NCBI GenBank assembly: GCA_023614405.1
Contig: CM042692.1
Coordinates: 122,629,503-122,693,502 of the forward strand
Source: Avena insularis
Taxonomy: Eukaryota; Streptophyta; Magnoliopsida; Poales; Poaceae
Reading direction: 5' to 3'
Length of the DNA stretch: 64,000 nt
In this document: positions 34,547-45,935 of the stretch, one piece after another
Numbering within the stretch: the stretch's first letter is position 1
Layout: every line of letters begins with the position of its first letter
Made by a program: the position numbers and the translations under genes
The notes under the pieces: generated by a model
Told to the model about the DNA's origin: nothing
What the model saw: only the letters and a program-made list of their open reading frames with translations
Databases searched by the model: none

Positions 34547-36055
34547 TTAAGATGGGCATGATAATTTTGAAGAAGCTCTCATATGGATATGATTTGAAGT
34601 GAAAGAGTGCATTAAGAAGCAAAAACACACACATTTAAGTCTAACCCACTTCCTATGCAAGGGTATTTTGTAAACAAACAAGTTGTTGAAACCATAGGAA
34701 ACTTGCATAAGAAGGCAAAAGAAGTGCAGCATAAAAACTTTCAGCATAAAACAGGGAAACTTGATATTATTGAGATGCATAAGAACACTTTTCCCTCTCT
34801 CATAATAACTTTCAGTATCATGCATAAACTTAACAATATATCTATCACAAGGACTATCATAGCAATGATCACTTATTCTAACAGAAAACACAGGGATACT
34901 AGCTCTCATAACACTACTTTGTGAAACAATATTAGAGGTATCCTTACAAAGGATAGTGTGTCCCTCTTTTTCATATTTAGCAACGAAGTCTTTCACATTT
35001 GCTACTATAGGTTCATCAACCATTTGTTTATCAGGTTCAACAGCCTTATTCATACTTTCATTAACCATACTAGCTATCATAGAATGTTCCTTTACCTTAA
35101 CTGGAAAAGGCATTTTCTCAATATAAGGTTCAGGTAAAACATGATTAGCAGTATAAACTTCAGTATTTCTTGCAGGGACGCTCTTAACAACATCTTTATA
35201 AGGTTCATGATACTTATTCCACTTCTTTTTAGGCACTTCAATGTAAGAAGCAAAAGCCTTAAAATAAGAAGCAATAGCTTGGGAGTCTAAACCATAAGCA
35301 TTTTTAATATTTTGAAAGTCGTCAGTTCCCATAAAAGATTCAATGCATTCATAATCATAATTTATACCTGACTTTCTACCTTTGTCATTCTCCCAAGCTT
35401 CAGCATTGTCTTGAATACGATCTAGAAGGTCCCATTTAGCTTCTTCTTCCATACGAGTGAATGATCCAGCACAAGAAGCATCCAGTAAATCTTTATCATG
35501 TAGAGGGAGCCTTGCATAAAAGTTATTGATAATAATATTGTTGGGGAGCTCATGAATGGGACATTTGAGCATTAGTAACTTCAAACTCCCCCAAGCTTGA
35601 GTTGTACTCTCTCCATCAAGAGGCCAAAAGTTGTATATTTGATTCCGATTTTTATGAATCTCACTAGGAGGATAAAACTTTGAATAAAAGAGAGGCACTA
35701 TTTCCTCCCATTCCAGAGCTTGACCATTCTTCAGCAGCTTATACAATTCCTCGGCTCTTCCTTTTAGTGATAATGAGAATAACTTCTTCTTAACTTGATC
35801 TGTAGTAATACCTGAACACTTGAACAACCCGCATAATTCGTGTATAAAGAGTAAATGATCACCGGGATGGACAGTTCCATCCCCAACATAATATTTATCC
35901 ATAACACGATGAATAATTCTTGTAGGTATTTTGAAAACATCTTTATCAGCAGGTGGTGGCTTATCTACTACCTTAGCAGTGGTAGTAGCATTACAAAATA
36001 AGAAACTCAGCAAATTATCCATAACGAAAATAAAGCAACTAGCAGAAATGAACAA
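34547..36055 (-). CDS. Gag-like protein of non-autonomous element E
   Basis: 502 residues, open throughout. The true start may be the internal Met at residue 12 (MDNLLSFLF), which aligns with the start of the F ORF. Residues 70-215 match the retrotransposon gag domain of Athila elements: LSLKGRAEELYKLL, WEEIVPLFYSKFYPPSEI, AWGSLKLLMLKCPIHELP and FYARL. It would form the particle shell. There is no zinc knuckle and no protease. From residue 395 comes a tail (CDRYIVKFMHDTESYYERGK, then a hydrophobic stretch and HRKWVRLKCV) shared with F. Lies just downstream of the PBS. An intact frame argues for recent use in trans. Confidence 0.75.
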   Translation of the reverse strand: MFISASCFIFVMDNLLSFLFCNATTTAKVVDKPPPADKDVFKIPTRIIHRVMDKYYVGDGTVHPGDHLLFIHELCGLFKCSGITTDQVKKKLFSLSLKGRAEELYKLLKNGQALEWEEIVPLFYSKFYPPSEIHKNRNQIYNFWPLDGESTTQAWGSLKLLMLKCPIHELPNNIIINNFYARLPLHDKDLLDASCAGSFTRMEEEAKWDLLDRIQDNAEAWENDKGRKSGINYDYECIESFMGTDDFQNIKNAYGLDSQAIASYFKAFASYIEVPKKKWNKYHEPYKDVVKSVPARNTEVYTANHVLPEPYIEKMPFPVKVKEHSMIASMVNESMNKAVEPDKQMVDEPIVANVKDFVAKYEKEGHTILCKDTSNIVSQSSVMRASIPVFSVRISDHCYDSPCDRYIVKFMHDTESYYERGKSVLMHLNNIKFPCFMLKVFMLHFFCLLMQVSYGFNNLFVYKIPLHRKWVRLKCVCFCFLMHSFTSNHIHMRASSKLSCPS

Positions 36056-36107
36056 TACTCACAGTAGAAGTTTCCTTTACCAGTTCCACTCTCCAATAGC
36101 GCTTCAC

Positions 36108-36125
36108 TCCCCGGCAACGGTGCCA
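36108..36125 (-). promoter_or_regulatory. Primer-binding site of E
   Basis: TGGCACCGTTGCCGGGGA on the minus strand, one mismatch from the tRNA-Asp complement in H, A and F. It lies 11 bases from the 5' LTR. Confidence 0.88.
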
Positions 36126-36136
36126 GAAAATAGTCT

Positions 36137-37647
36137 TGATGACCCACAAGTATAGGGGGTGTATCGCAGTATTTTTGATAAGTAAGAGTGTTGAACCCAA
36201 CGAGGAGCAGAAGGTGCTGGCTAGTGGTATGGATCGGGAATTCTCTGCAAATACTTAGCAAACAGATTTTTAGGGGTTTTCGATAAAGCAAGTAAACAAA
36301 GTACGAGTAAATAAAAGACAGTAGGAATAAATGCAGCAAGTGGCCCAATCCATTATGCATCAAAGGACAAGCCGGTTGTATTACTTAAGATGACCAAACG
36401 TTCTCGAGGACACATGGGAAGACTGTCAAGTGCTTTCGCTTCATATAGTTGATTAATCTTCTTTAGGTTGCTAAGTGTTGTGTGGGTGAACCTGTGCTAA
36501 TGTACCGCCCCATCCAAGACTAATACATACTTGTGATTATACCCCTTGCAAGCATCCCTAAGTACAAGAAAGTAATTAAGGTAGAAACCTAACCACGGCT
36601 TTAAACTCTAAGACCCTTACGTCCCTTGTGCAATGGTTTCCTAACGGGGGTTCAGGTTTTTCACTCGCAACCCCTACGATTAGTAGCCAAATACACAATG
36701 CATTCCCCTAGGCCCATATAGGTGAAGTGTCATGTAGTCGACGTTCACATGACACCGCTAGAAGAAGTACACCACAACTTAAATAACAATCTATTAAATC
36801 TTTCTCAACACAACTCCACTACTAACAACAAGACTTCTCCCATGTCCTCAAGAACAAAACAAACTACTCACAAGACATCATATGGATCATGATCAGAGAT
36901 GGAATAATGATGTATAACAATCTGAACATAAACAATAATTCACAGGTTCACTCAATAGCATCAACTACAAAGAGTAATCAACACCGGGAAAGTTTCCCCT
37001 ATGAACTATGCAAGATTAAACCCAATTGTTACAGCAATATGAAGATGGTGATGAGGGTGCTGATGGTGATGATGGTGGTGGTGATGATGATGATGATCCC
37101 GATGAAGTCCAGCTTGATGGTGGTGTTGATGGCGACGATCTCCCCTCTCCGGGAAGGAATTCCCCCGGCAGAAATCTGTCTGCCGGAGAGATCTTTCTCT
37201 CTAGGTGTTTTCCGCCCCGCAGAGGCGGCGGAATCTTTATGTGGTCACTCCTCGAGTTTTAGGGTTTCGTGGGGATGATATACGCTAGAGGAGAGAGGCT
37301 GGAGTAAGCCAGGGCGGCCACACCACTCCTAGGCGCAGCCTAGGCCTGCCCGCGCCATGGGGTGGTGTGGGCCTCCTGTGGCCCACCTCCACTTCATCTT
37401 CTGGCATCCTGAGTCTTCTGAAAAAATAGGATTTTCCGTATATTTTCCCGAATTTCTGATCTTCGTGAATTCTGCCTCCAAACAGCACCTTTTCCATCAG
37501 AATCCGGACTGCAGCGGTCCATGCTCCAAAAGTCATCAACCATGCAAAAATAGATGAAATAACATAAGTATCAACTCTCAATACAAAATATATCAATGAA
37601 TAATATTGAATTAAGACATAGAATAGTGATGCAAAATGGACGTATCA
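36137..37647 (-). repeat. 5' LTR of E
   Basis: 1,511 bp, mate of 29,724-31,237. Contains the GAT microsatellite (37,045-37,110) and a GC-rich module (about 37,305-37,395). Confidence 0.93.
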
Positions 37648-38858
37648 CCCGATCAAAAAATCCACGAAAGAGTCTGATGCCGCCGTCATCTCCATCCCTA
37701 GATCGGGAGGGAGCTGAATCTCTTCTCGGCACCATTCCGGAGAGGGGAATTCACCCTGGAGGCCTTCTTCATCACCATGCAAGCCTCCGGTGTGATGCGT
37801 GAATAGTTCATCCTTGGACTACGGATCCATGTAGTAGCTAGATGGCTGGTTTCTCCTCCTTTGTGCTTTCATGTTTAGATCTTGTGAGCTCCGTTCATGA
37901 TCAAGATCATCTATTTGTAATTCATACATGTTGTGTTTGCGGGGATCCGATGGATATTGAGATGCTATTTCAGATTGATTATTGATTCTATCATGTCTTT
38001 GTTATTTGAGATCCTGCATGCTTTCTGTTGTTAGTAGCTATCTTGGCCTAGTAGATGCTAGCAACTCCAAGAGTTAGTATTTATGCTCGATAGTGGGTTC
38101 ATGCCTCTGGTAATCTGGGGAAGTGACAGAAATCTCTAAGGTACTAGATGTGTTGTTGCTACTAGGGAGAAAACAACGATCCTTTGTTCATAGAACAATC
38201 GTATTGTTTACTTTACACGCAGTTCGTAAAACAATAATCCGTTGCTTGCAACTTAATACTAGAGGGGGTTCGGATGATAACCTGAAGGTGGATTATTAGT
38301 CATAGATGCAGTTGGATGGCGGTCTATGTATTATGTTGTAATGCCCAATCAAGTCTCAGCGGAGTCAAGATGATTAGTATATGCATGTATTGCTTTCTCG
38401 GTGTTTGTCAATTGCCCCACTGTAATTTGTTCACCCAGCATGTTATCTATCTAAGGAGAGCCACCTCTAGTGAACTATGGATCCCGGTCCTTTTACATTA
38501 CATACAATCTATAATATTTTACTACTTTGTGTTTACTTTCTGCAAACTTTTACTTCTTTCCATTCGATACGTTTAATCCTTTGATTTCTGCAAAACACGG
38601 TGAGATTGACAACCTCATCGCAAGTTGGGGACAATGTTATGTGGTGGCGTTGTGCAGGTCTCCATGTTGCTACTAGCACCGGTAGTGCTTCCTGCCAAAG
38701 CTCAGCTAGTAACACCTTTGGGGTGTTTCCTTGCTCCTACTGGTTCGATTAAACCTTGGTTTCATAACTAAGGGAAAACTTGTTGCTATATTCATCGTAC
38801 CTTCCTCTTGGGGTTCCCAACGAGCTTAAAGTCGAAAGTCGAGCGCATCAAGATTTTC

Positions 38859-38876
38859 TGGCGCCGTTGCCGGGGA
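38859..38876 (+). promoter_or_regulatory. Primer-binding site of F
   Basis: TGGCGCCGTTGCCGGGGA, perfect complement of the plant tRNA-Asp 3' end, 8 bases after the 5' LTR. A second, degenerate copy follows at 38,926-38,943. Confidence 0.9.
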
Positions 38877-38925
38877 ATAAAGAAAAAGAATCTCCCATGT
38901 GAACTACACGCCATCAAAGATTTTC

Positions 38926-38943
38926 TGACGCCGTTGCCGTGGA
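38926..38943 (+). repeat. Second, degenerate PBS copy in F
   Basis: TGACGCCGTTGCCGTGGA, two mismatches from the first PBS and 67 bp downstream. The bases in front (CATCAAAGATTTTC) also repeat those before the first copy. H has only one copy, and F's second copy joins the leader where H's single copy does. Confidence 0.85.
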
Positions 38944-39159
38944 GTCAAGGACATCTTCACAAGGGGAGTCCCTCATAACCAATCTCTTTACTTTGTTGTT
39001 TTTGTTTTGCTTAGCTTTCTTTTTGCTTTGTTTGCTTGTTTTGTTCTTCAAAAAACACAAAAAAAATAGTTTTACTAGTTTGCTTTCTTATTGGAAAAAA
39101 AATTAGTTCCTTTCTTAAGTTGCCTTTATGACTAGCTCTGCTCCAATCACTATTTCATT

Positions 39160-39765
39160 ATGGATAGCTCACTCAGTTTCCTATTTGGGAACAGTATTAT
39201 GGCTGCTAAGGTAATAGGTGAACCACCGCCTGCTAGAACCTCCATGGAAAAAGAAATTGATGAACCTGAAAGCTCATTAGATGAAAAAGAGGAGGAGAGT
39301 GATGGACAAAAGGAGGAAGAATGGATCTACCCATGCCTACCTTCTAATGAGAGTAACTCTTTATCCCTTACATTATTTGATTGTCCCCCATGCTTATCAA
39401 AGGAGGGTGAATGTTATGTTCCCGAGGATTCTTTTGAAAATGTTTATAATAAAGCTCTAGTGCTTGTAGATCATGAAAAGCATGCCTTATGCGATAGTTA
39501 TATTGTTGAGTTTATTCATGAGGATACTGAAAATTATTATGAGAGAGGAAAATATGGTTGTAGAAGTTTTTATGGTAATGAAACACCTCTCTATGTGCTG
39601 AAAGTTTTGAAGTTACTTTTGTTTTATCTTCCTATGCCTGTCACTTTGTTCTTTGTGCATTTATTTGCACACAAGATTCCTATGCATAGGAAGTGGGTTA
39701 GACTTAAATGTGTTTTGAATTTGCTTCTTGATGCTCTCTTTTACTTCAATTCATATTTCCTATAA
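39160..39765 (+). CDS. Shortened gag-like ORF of F, N-terminus fused to tail
   Basis: 201 residues, open. Residues 1-25 (MDSSLSFLFGNSIMAAKVIG) align with the start of E's gag-like protein. Residues 26-60 are very acidic (EKEEESDGQKEEEW). Residues 105-201 align with E's tail: CDSYIVEFIHED, ENYYERGK, a hydrophobic segment (KLLLFYLPMPVTLFFVHLF) and HRKWVRLKCV. The gag core of about 300 residues is absent, so it cannot act as a capsid protein. The hydrophobic stretch could span a membrane. Function unknown. Confidence 0.6.
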   Translation: MDSSLSFLFGNSIMAAKVIGEPPPARTSMEKEIDEPESSLDEKEEESDGQKEEEWIYPCLPSNESNSLSLTLFDCPPCLSKEGECYVPEDSFENVYNKALVLVDHEKHALCDSYIVEFIHEDTENYYERGKYGCRSFYGNETPLYVLKVLKLLLFYLPMPVTLFFVHLFAHKIPMHRKWVRLKCVLNLLLDALFYFNSYFL

Positions 39766-41429
39766 GAGCATCTTCTCAGATTTTCATGCCTAACTTAAAG
39801 GCGTTAAAGGAAAGTACTTGTTGGGAGATAACCCAAGAGTTTTAGATGAGTCTTGGAAGTTATTACCTCTGTAATAACTTCTCCTTATCCTTTTTATTTG
39901 CTTTTTGTGCCAAGAGTAACCTCTAATGAGAGAGAAGTAATGATTGGGAAAGTTGCTGTCCCGAAACAGATTTTTGTGCTTCACCGTAAATATTCCTGAG
40001 AGATCTCTGTAAGTCGGATTGAGCTGTAATTTTTTGTGCTTCTGCCCCAGGTTGTTATCTAACTTTCGTTAGATCAACACTTTTTGATTTGAAAAACAGA
40101 AGGTCTTCTAAAAAATTCGTCTTTACCTGCTGGTCTGTTTTGACAGATTTCTGCCATTTTCTGCATTTGCTTCTTGTTAGTTCCTTCTTGAGTTCCTTTG
40201 GGGAATTGATCTTTTTGAGGGAAGCGCTACAGTATCTAGTGTTCTAATAGAAGTTTATTTGGTGTTAGAACTGAACCTTGAGACTTATTTATCTTAAGTG
40301 CACTAATGTTGCTAATGAGATTGTGTGAAGTTTTGTATGAAGGAAAAATTTCAGGTGCATGGAAGGAACGAGTAATGAGATAAAGGATGGACTAAAGCTC
40401 AATATTGGGTATGCCACGCGTGTCACCCCAATAAATATCCAAGAAGTACAAGCGTCAAAGCTTGGGGATGCCCAAGGCATCCCCCTTCTTCATCAATAAA
40501 AATTCCAGGTTTCTTCCAAACGCTTCATTTTTATTGTTTCATGCACAGTTGTGTTTTTCTTGGAGCGTCTTCTTTTTCGTTTTTGTTTTGGTTTTAGTTT
40601 TATTGGTTTGCTTAGTTTTCTGAATAATTTGGTTGGACCCCCTCTTTCACACTTTGGTTTGCAAATGGTTTGGTTTGGTTTGGAAAAAGAGTAGGAAAGT
40701 TCATACTTATGTGGTAAAAAGAGCTCGTTTTTGACTGTGGCCTATGCTTTATCATGCCATGCTTGATATTGTTTTGGCTTTATGCTTAGTATTCTTTGCT
40801 GTAGCATGACTTGTTATAAACAATTGAGATTGCTTAATGTGCCTTGGATGAATCATGCGTTGTTTTAGCATATTAAAGCATAGTATAGTGGTATTCTCCT
40901 TTGATGCTTTATTTGGGTTGACTTGGCACATGCTCACACCATGTTATGACTATCTCAAGTCACCATAGCCTTTATGATCCTTTAGTTTTCAACTTGTAGT
41001 ATCACTTTATGCTTTGATCAATGATGTTTTGTCGCTCTGCATGATTATGGCCATTTTTGCTCTCTTAGCTTGTCGCTCCCAGTCTTTTGCTAGCCTCCAC
41101 AACCAAGTATGAGTTCCACTCATGCATCCAACTCCCTAAACCAAGTTTTTATTCCAAAGAGTCCACCATACCTACCTACTAGCTTATGCTATTCCAAGTA
41201 TATTCATGCTTTTGTTTACCTTCCTCTTGTTATGATAAAACTAGTGATTAAAGCTCTCACGAACTTGATGGCACACCTTACTTTACTTGCCTTTAATAAA
41301 CTTGAACCATTGTGTCTTCTATGTTGTATATGCTTGCACTTATTTGTTGGGAATTAGCAGAACCATGCTTTCATGGGGAACGCTTTCAACATTGCACTTG
41401 GTACTTGTACCTAGTTGATATCATGCTCT
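39766..41429 (+). other. Internal non-coding stretch of F
   Basis: No supported coding frame. Parts align with the reverse complements of E (34,050-34,500) and B (52,900-53,685), including GCTTGGGGATGCCCAAGGCATC at about 40,460 and T-rich runs at 40,560-40,690. It looks like the decayed interior of a once larger Athila-type element. Confidence 0.55.
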
Positions 41430-42010
41430 TTTGTATATGGATGTCATCGGTGTGAAATGAAAGGGGAGCTTGTAAGTCCATGGAGTTATGTATATGTGTT
41501 AGAGAAACGCCTGGGCCGCTAGTCTAATCCATGCTGACATGGTGGAAACCTGCAGCGTAACCATAATGAGCTGTCTATGAAGCATTCTTCTTATAAAAAA
41601 GAGTCCTATGTTGAAAAAAAAGAGAAAAGAAAAAAAAAGATACTATGAAAAGAGGAAAGAGAGAAAAAAGGCACCATATTCCCATGGTAAATAAGAAGAA
41701 TGCTGAGATGCTCGTTGTCTGCTTGCCTTGTCATTTTGATATGGGGATTCTTCCGTATCATCGGGCAAGGGGTACCCTATTGGCGGTTCTCAATGATACA
41801 CATGTACTTACGATGACAAGAACTTACCGGTGACTAAACTTGAGTAGCATGAGGAGCGGCCCTCGTATACAAGGGACATGAGATTTCTGACTTATACTTC
41901 GTCAAGCATGTACACCATAGTTTGTTCACTTTAACCTTAATCACTTCAAGATGCTTATGATAGGGGCAATGAGAGCTGAAAGCTATTAAGTACCATAATT
42001 TTTGGAAGCT
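41430..42010 (+). repeat. Conserved 3' internal block, copy in F
   Basis: Holds the 62-codon frame 41,645-41,833 and, just before it, an A/G tract (41,605-41,672). Reverse complement of the copies in A, E and B. Confidence 0.8.
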
Positions 42011-42530
42011 CTTTATGAGACTTGAATCCCTACTTCCTTTTACAAAAGGCCTTTCTTCCACCATTATATTGAGTCTCCACCTTCTATCTTTATGCACCTA
42101 CTTTGAGAGCATAGTGGCCATTCTTAGTTCTATGTGCATTGTCCCAAGACTAGTTGATTGATGCATAACTTGTTATTGCTTGGTTGAAACTATTTTATCT
42201 AGTCACTCTTATGAACTTTGAAGGTGTCCTATGCATTTATATTTGCTACTCTATTGAGGGACAAGCTGAATACTATTATGCTATGTTTTCTTTATGTGAA
42301 ACAAACAAACGTCTTGCAAAGCATTGTTATTTATGAATCTTTTGTTTGTGCCTTTTCATGTTGCGTCATAGTTTCTTTGAGTATTGCTAGAACTTTGTCT
42401 TTCATGTTATGATTGAAGTACTATGATCCCAGTCTTGAATGTTTTGCAAATACTTTGATCAAGTCTTTGATGGTGCATGTCACCTCAAAAATTCTTTCTT
42501 CTTATCACTTACCTACTCGAGGACGAGTAG

Positions 42531-42549
42531 GAGTTAAGCTTGGGGATGT
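42531..42549 (+). promoter_or_regulatory. Polypurine tract of F
   Basis: GAGTTAAGCTTGGGGATGT immediately before the 3' LTR start. Matches B. Confidence 0.8.
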
Positions 42550-44150
42550 TGATACATTGCAAATGTATCTATAATATTTGATGTTCCATGCTTGGTTTTA
42601 TCCACTTTCTTGTGTTTTGTTCCAACTTTGGAGTACTTTTCATATGATTTCTTGGACTAACCTATTAAAAGAGCCACGATTGCGGTTATGCTTTTACGCT
42701 GTTTTTGGTTCTAGGAAAGTCAGAAAATGAATATTCTCGGAATTGGACAGGACAAAATCCAAAGTGCCTATTTTTCCGGAAGGGATCAAGTGCCATAATA
42801 CGAGAAGGAGAAGGGCCAGGGGCCGGCCACACCACCTGGCCACGCGGCCAGGCTGGGCCTGCGCCAGGGGGTGGTGTGGTGGCTCCCGGCACCCCCTCGG
42901 CCTCTCTTTCCGCCTATAAGTTGCCCTCAGGACGAAAACCCTAAGTGCCCGATCAAAAAATCCACGAAAGAGTCTGATGCCGCCGTCATCTCCATCCCTA
43001 GATCGGGAGGGAGCTGAAGCTCTTCCCGGCACCATTCCGGATAGGGGAATTCACCCTGGAGGCCTTCTTCATCACCATAGAAGCATCCGGTGTGATGCGT
43101 GAGTAGTTCATCCTTGGACTACGGATCCATGTAGTAGCTAGATGGCTGGTTTCTCCTCCTTTGTGCTTTCATGTTTAGATCTTGTGAGCTCCGTTCATGA
43201 TCAAGATCATCTATTTGTAATTCATACATGTTGTGTTTGCGGGGATCCGATGGATATTGAGATGCTATTTCAGATTGATTATTGATTCTATCATGTCTTT
43301 GTTATTTGAGATCTTGCATGCTTTCTGTTGTTAGTAGCTATCTTGGCCTAATAGATGCTAGCAACTCCAAGAGTTAGTATTTATGCTCGATAGTGGGTTC
43401 ATGCCTCTGGTAATCTGGGGAAGTGACAGAAATCTCTAAGGTACTAGATGTGTTGTTGCTACTAGGGAGAAAACAACAATCCTTTGTTCATAGAACAATC
43501 GTATTGTTTACTTTACACGCAGTTCATAAAACAATAATCTGTTGCTTGCAACTTAATACTAGAGGGGGTTCGGATGATAACCTGAAGGTGGATTATTAGT
43601 CATAGATGCAGTTGGATGGCGGTCTATGTGTTATGTTGTAATGCCCAATCAAGTCTCAGCGGAGTCAAGATGATTAGTATATGCATGTATTGCTTTCTCG
43701 GTGTTTGTCAATTGCCCCACTGTAATTTGTTCACCCAGCATGTTATCTATCTAAGGAGAGCCACCTCTAGTGAACTATGGATCCCGGTCCTTTTACATTA
43801 CATACAATCTACAATATTTTACTGCTTTGTGTTTACTTTCTGCAAACTTTTACTTCTTTCCATTCGATACGTTTAATCCTTTGATTTCTGCAAAACACGG
43901 TGAGATTGACAACCTCATCGCAAGTTGGGGACAATGTTATGTGGTGGCGTTGTGCAGGTTTCCATGTTGCTACTAGCACCGGTAGTGCGCCCTGCCAAAG
44001 CTCAGCTAGTAACACCTTTGGGGTGTTTCCTTGCTCCTACTGGTTCGATTAAACCTTGGTTTCATAACTGAGGGAAAACTTGCTGCTATATTCATCGTAC
44101 CTTCCTCTTGGGGTTCCCAACGAGCTCTATGTCGAAAGTCGAGCGCATCA
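42550..44150 (+). repeat. 3' LTR of F
   Basis: 1,601 bp, TGATACATTGCAAATG to GAGCGCATCA. Uninterrupted copy showing the target into which E went in the 5' LTR. TATAAG is at 42,915-42,920, after the GC-rich module (about 42,815-42,905). Confidence 0.93.
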
Positions 44151-44823
44151 GATACCACAGTGTCATACCAAGTTATGAATAGAGCAATGCAAGCAAACAT
44201 TCATATGACATGCTGCAAACTATTAGCAAGCTGGAGTTAATCATAAGAAAGCAAGAACTACTAAGCATCCATAATAACATACACCCTACATGAACAGACT
44301 AAGCGTTCCCACAATGATGAGTATATGTACAAAAATGAAAACAAATAGAGTTTGTTACTAGCCTCTTACCACACCTCAAGTTGTCATTAATCCTCATTAT
44401 TGCCCTTCACTTGTGTGGCTTGAATAATAACATGAAACCAAATTCCACTAAGGACTGCTGAACCCTGCAAGAAACTCACAAAACCAAAGAAGAACAACAA
44501 ATATTGTTGGTGTTTTTGATTTTTAAAAGCCAGAACCAAAAGGGAAGAACAAGCAAAGCAAAATCTTTTTGGGTTTTTCGAATAGTTCAAACAAAGCAAA
44601 AAGGGAAAAGCAAACCAAGGCAAAAAGAAGAAGAAGAAAACAAAGAGAAACAATAGAAATATTTTTGGTCTTTTTGTGTTTTAGAAAGCAAAAATAAAGA
44701 GAGAACAAAAACTAAAAAGAGAACGAAACATGAATATACAAAGTACCGACGAAAAATGATATGGAGATGAGTGTAATGTCGGTGTACCTCCCCCCAAGCT
44801 TAGGCTTTTGGCCTAAGTGGTTA

Positions 44824-45935
44824 TCAATCCAAATGCGAGTAAGGGTTCCAAGAAGGCGAGTCATTGTAAGAATGATCGTGGTTAGGCCCTTGGGAAGAAG
44901 AAGAAGCTCCCCAATCATAGGTAGGCTGCTGATATGAAGACTCTCCCTCATTCGAGGGCTGGACCGAATCATCTGTAACCTCCCTTCTAGTATCCTGCTC
45001 CTGTTGGGAGAGCTCTCCCAGGTATGTATCAAGCTCCTCCTCAGTGAGTGACCATCCTACCCTGGTATCAAGGTTAAACAAAACAGGTGCAGGCAAAAGA
45101 ACAAATCACTCGGACTTACTCCTTCTCCAACCAGCCTTGAGAAAGGTTATTTCATAAGACAGAACACTCAAATTAGCCCAAGAAGAAACAAATTTATGCT
45201 TTATCATGGAATTAAGGTTAACCCTTTCTATGGGAAACTGTAGGTCTAGATGATGAGGCACTACACCATGCAAAGCTAATAAACGAGAGGCTATGAGGCC
45301 TCCACAAATTCCACCTTTCTCGCGGTTAGCAGCAAGACGGAAAGCTATCAAGGCACCCAAGTTATAAGTTCTATCTCGTTTTAAAGAAGCTGAGATGAAT
45401 GCTAGATCATATGAGGATAACTTATTAGTAGTTTCCTAGCGAGAACACACTTGGCAATAAAGTAAGCAAAGTAGCGAATAGACGGGAGATGAATGTTACG
45501 GATTTTCCTGCTCTCCTTCGAGAAGCTGCTCCCTTGGCAAATCTCCGCATACAAGTACATGAGTGGTGCAGGTCGCTCTTTAATCCTTCCACACGATCCC
45601 CACTAAGGTACCTTAATAGCTGCACAAAAGTCATCAAGAGGGAGGTCGACAGCTATATTGTAAATTTTGTAGTGAACCATGGGGTTAGGCAAAGAGCAAC
45701 TAAATCGAAAGTTCTACACCACAAACATAGTTAGTTTCACAAATTGACTAGGTTCATCTTCCACAAAGTGCTCCAATCCTGCATTAGCAACTAAAGTATG
45801 GAAGTCCTAGGAAATTCCTGCGGCCCTCATGAATTCGGAGCATGTATAGATGGAAGGAAAAACTTCCTCCTCTCGATGAACCTTCATAACCTCAGGCACA
45901 CTCAGTTCATGTTGGTTGAGTTGATATTCATTCAT
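44824..45935 (-). pseudogene. Athila-type second ORF of element A, broken
   Basis: From an ATG near 45,935 the minus strand reads HREEEVFPSIYTCSEFMRAA and GLEHFVEDEPSQFVKLTMFV, then, after frame changes, SIRYFAYFIAKCVLA, NREKGGICGGLIASRLLAL and FNLDTRVGWSLTEEELDTYL. This is the protein found downstream of gag in many grass Athila-like elements (ATHILA ORF-1-type family), whose function is not known. Stops are at 45,807-45,809, 45,714-45,716 and 45,106-45,108, with at least one frameshift between 45,360 and 45,640. The C-terminal end is Ser/Gln-rich. A GC-rich promoter-like module lies upstream at about 46,315-46,430. Confidence 0.65.

Larger units (their letters stand above)
29724..37647 (-). 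mobile_element. Element E: non-autonomous Athila-like LTR retrotransposon, innermost layer
   Basis: 7,924 bp with LTRs 29,724-31,237 and 36,137-37,647, TSD CCCGA (29,719-29,723 and 37,648-37,652), PBS and PPT. The only long frame is a gag-like ORF (34,547-36,055). No pol domain is found in either strand. A separate promoter-like cassette and small ORF lie at 33,230-33,725. In the first 110 bases the two LTRs differ at five places, all transitions, so it is not brand new. Confidence 0.94.
29319..38850 (+). repeat. 5' LTR of F, split by element E
   Basis: Two parts, 29,319-29,723 and 37,653-38,850, total 1,603 bp against 1,601 bp for the 3' LTR. The uninterrupted site can be read in the 3' LTR at about 42,945-42,960 (AAGTGCCCGATCAAAAAATC). 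It starts TGATACATTGCAAATG and ends GAGCGCATCA. TATAAG is at 29,696-29,701, about 70-90 bp after a perfect 18-bp GC palindrome (29,606-29,623). Confidence 0.93.
29319..44150 (+). mobile_element. Element F: Athila-like LTR retrotransposon nested in A
   Basis: Plus strand, TSD GATAC (29,314-29,318 and 44,151-44,155). Its 5' LTR is 29,319-29,723 plus 37,653-38,850, split by element E. The 3' LTR is 42,550-44,150. The interior of about 3.7 kb holds a PBS, one gag-tail-like ORF (39,160-39,765), the conserved 3' block and a PPT. There is no protease, reverse transcriptase or integrase. Same family as H. Confidence 0.93.
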
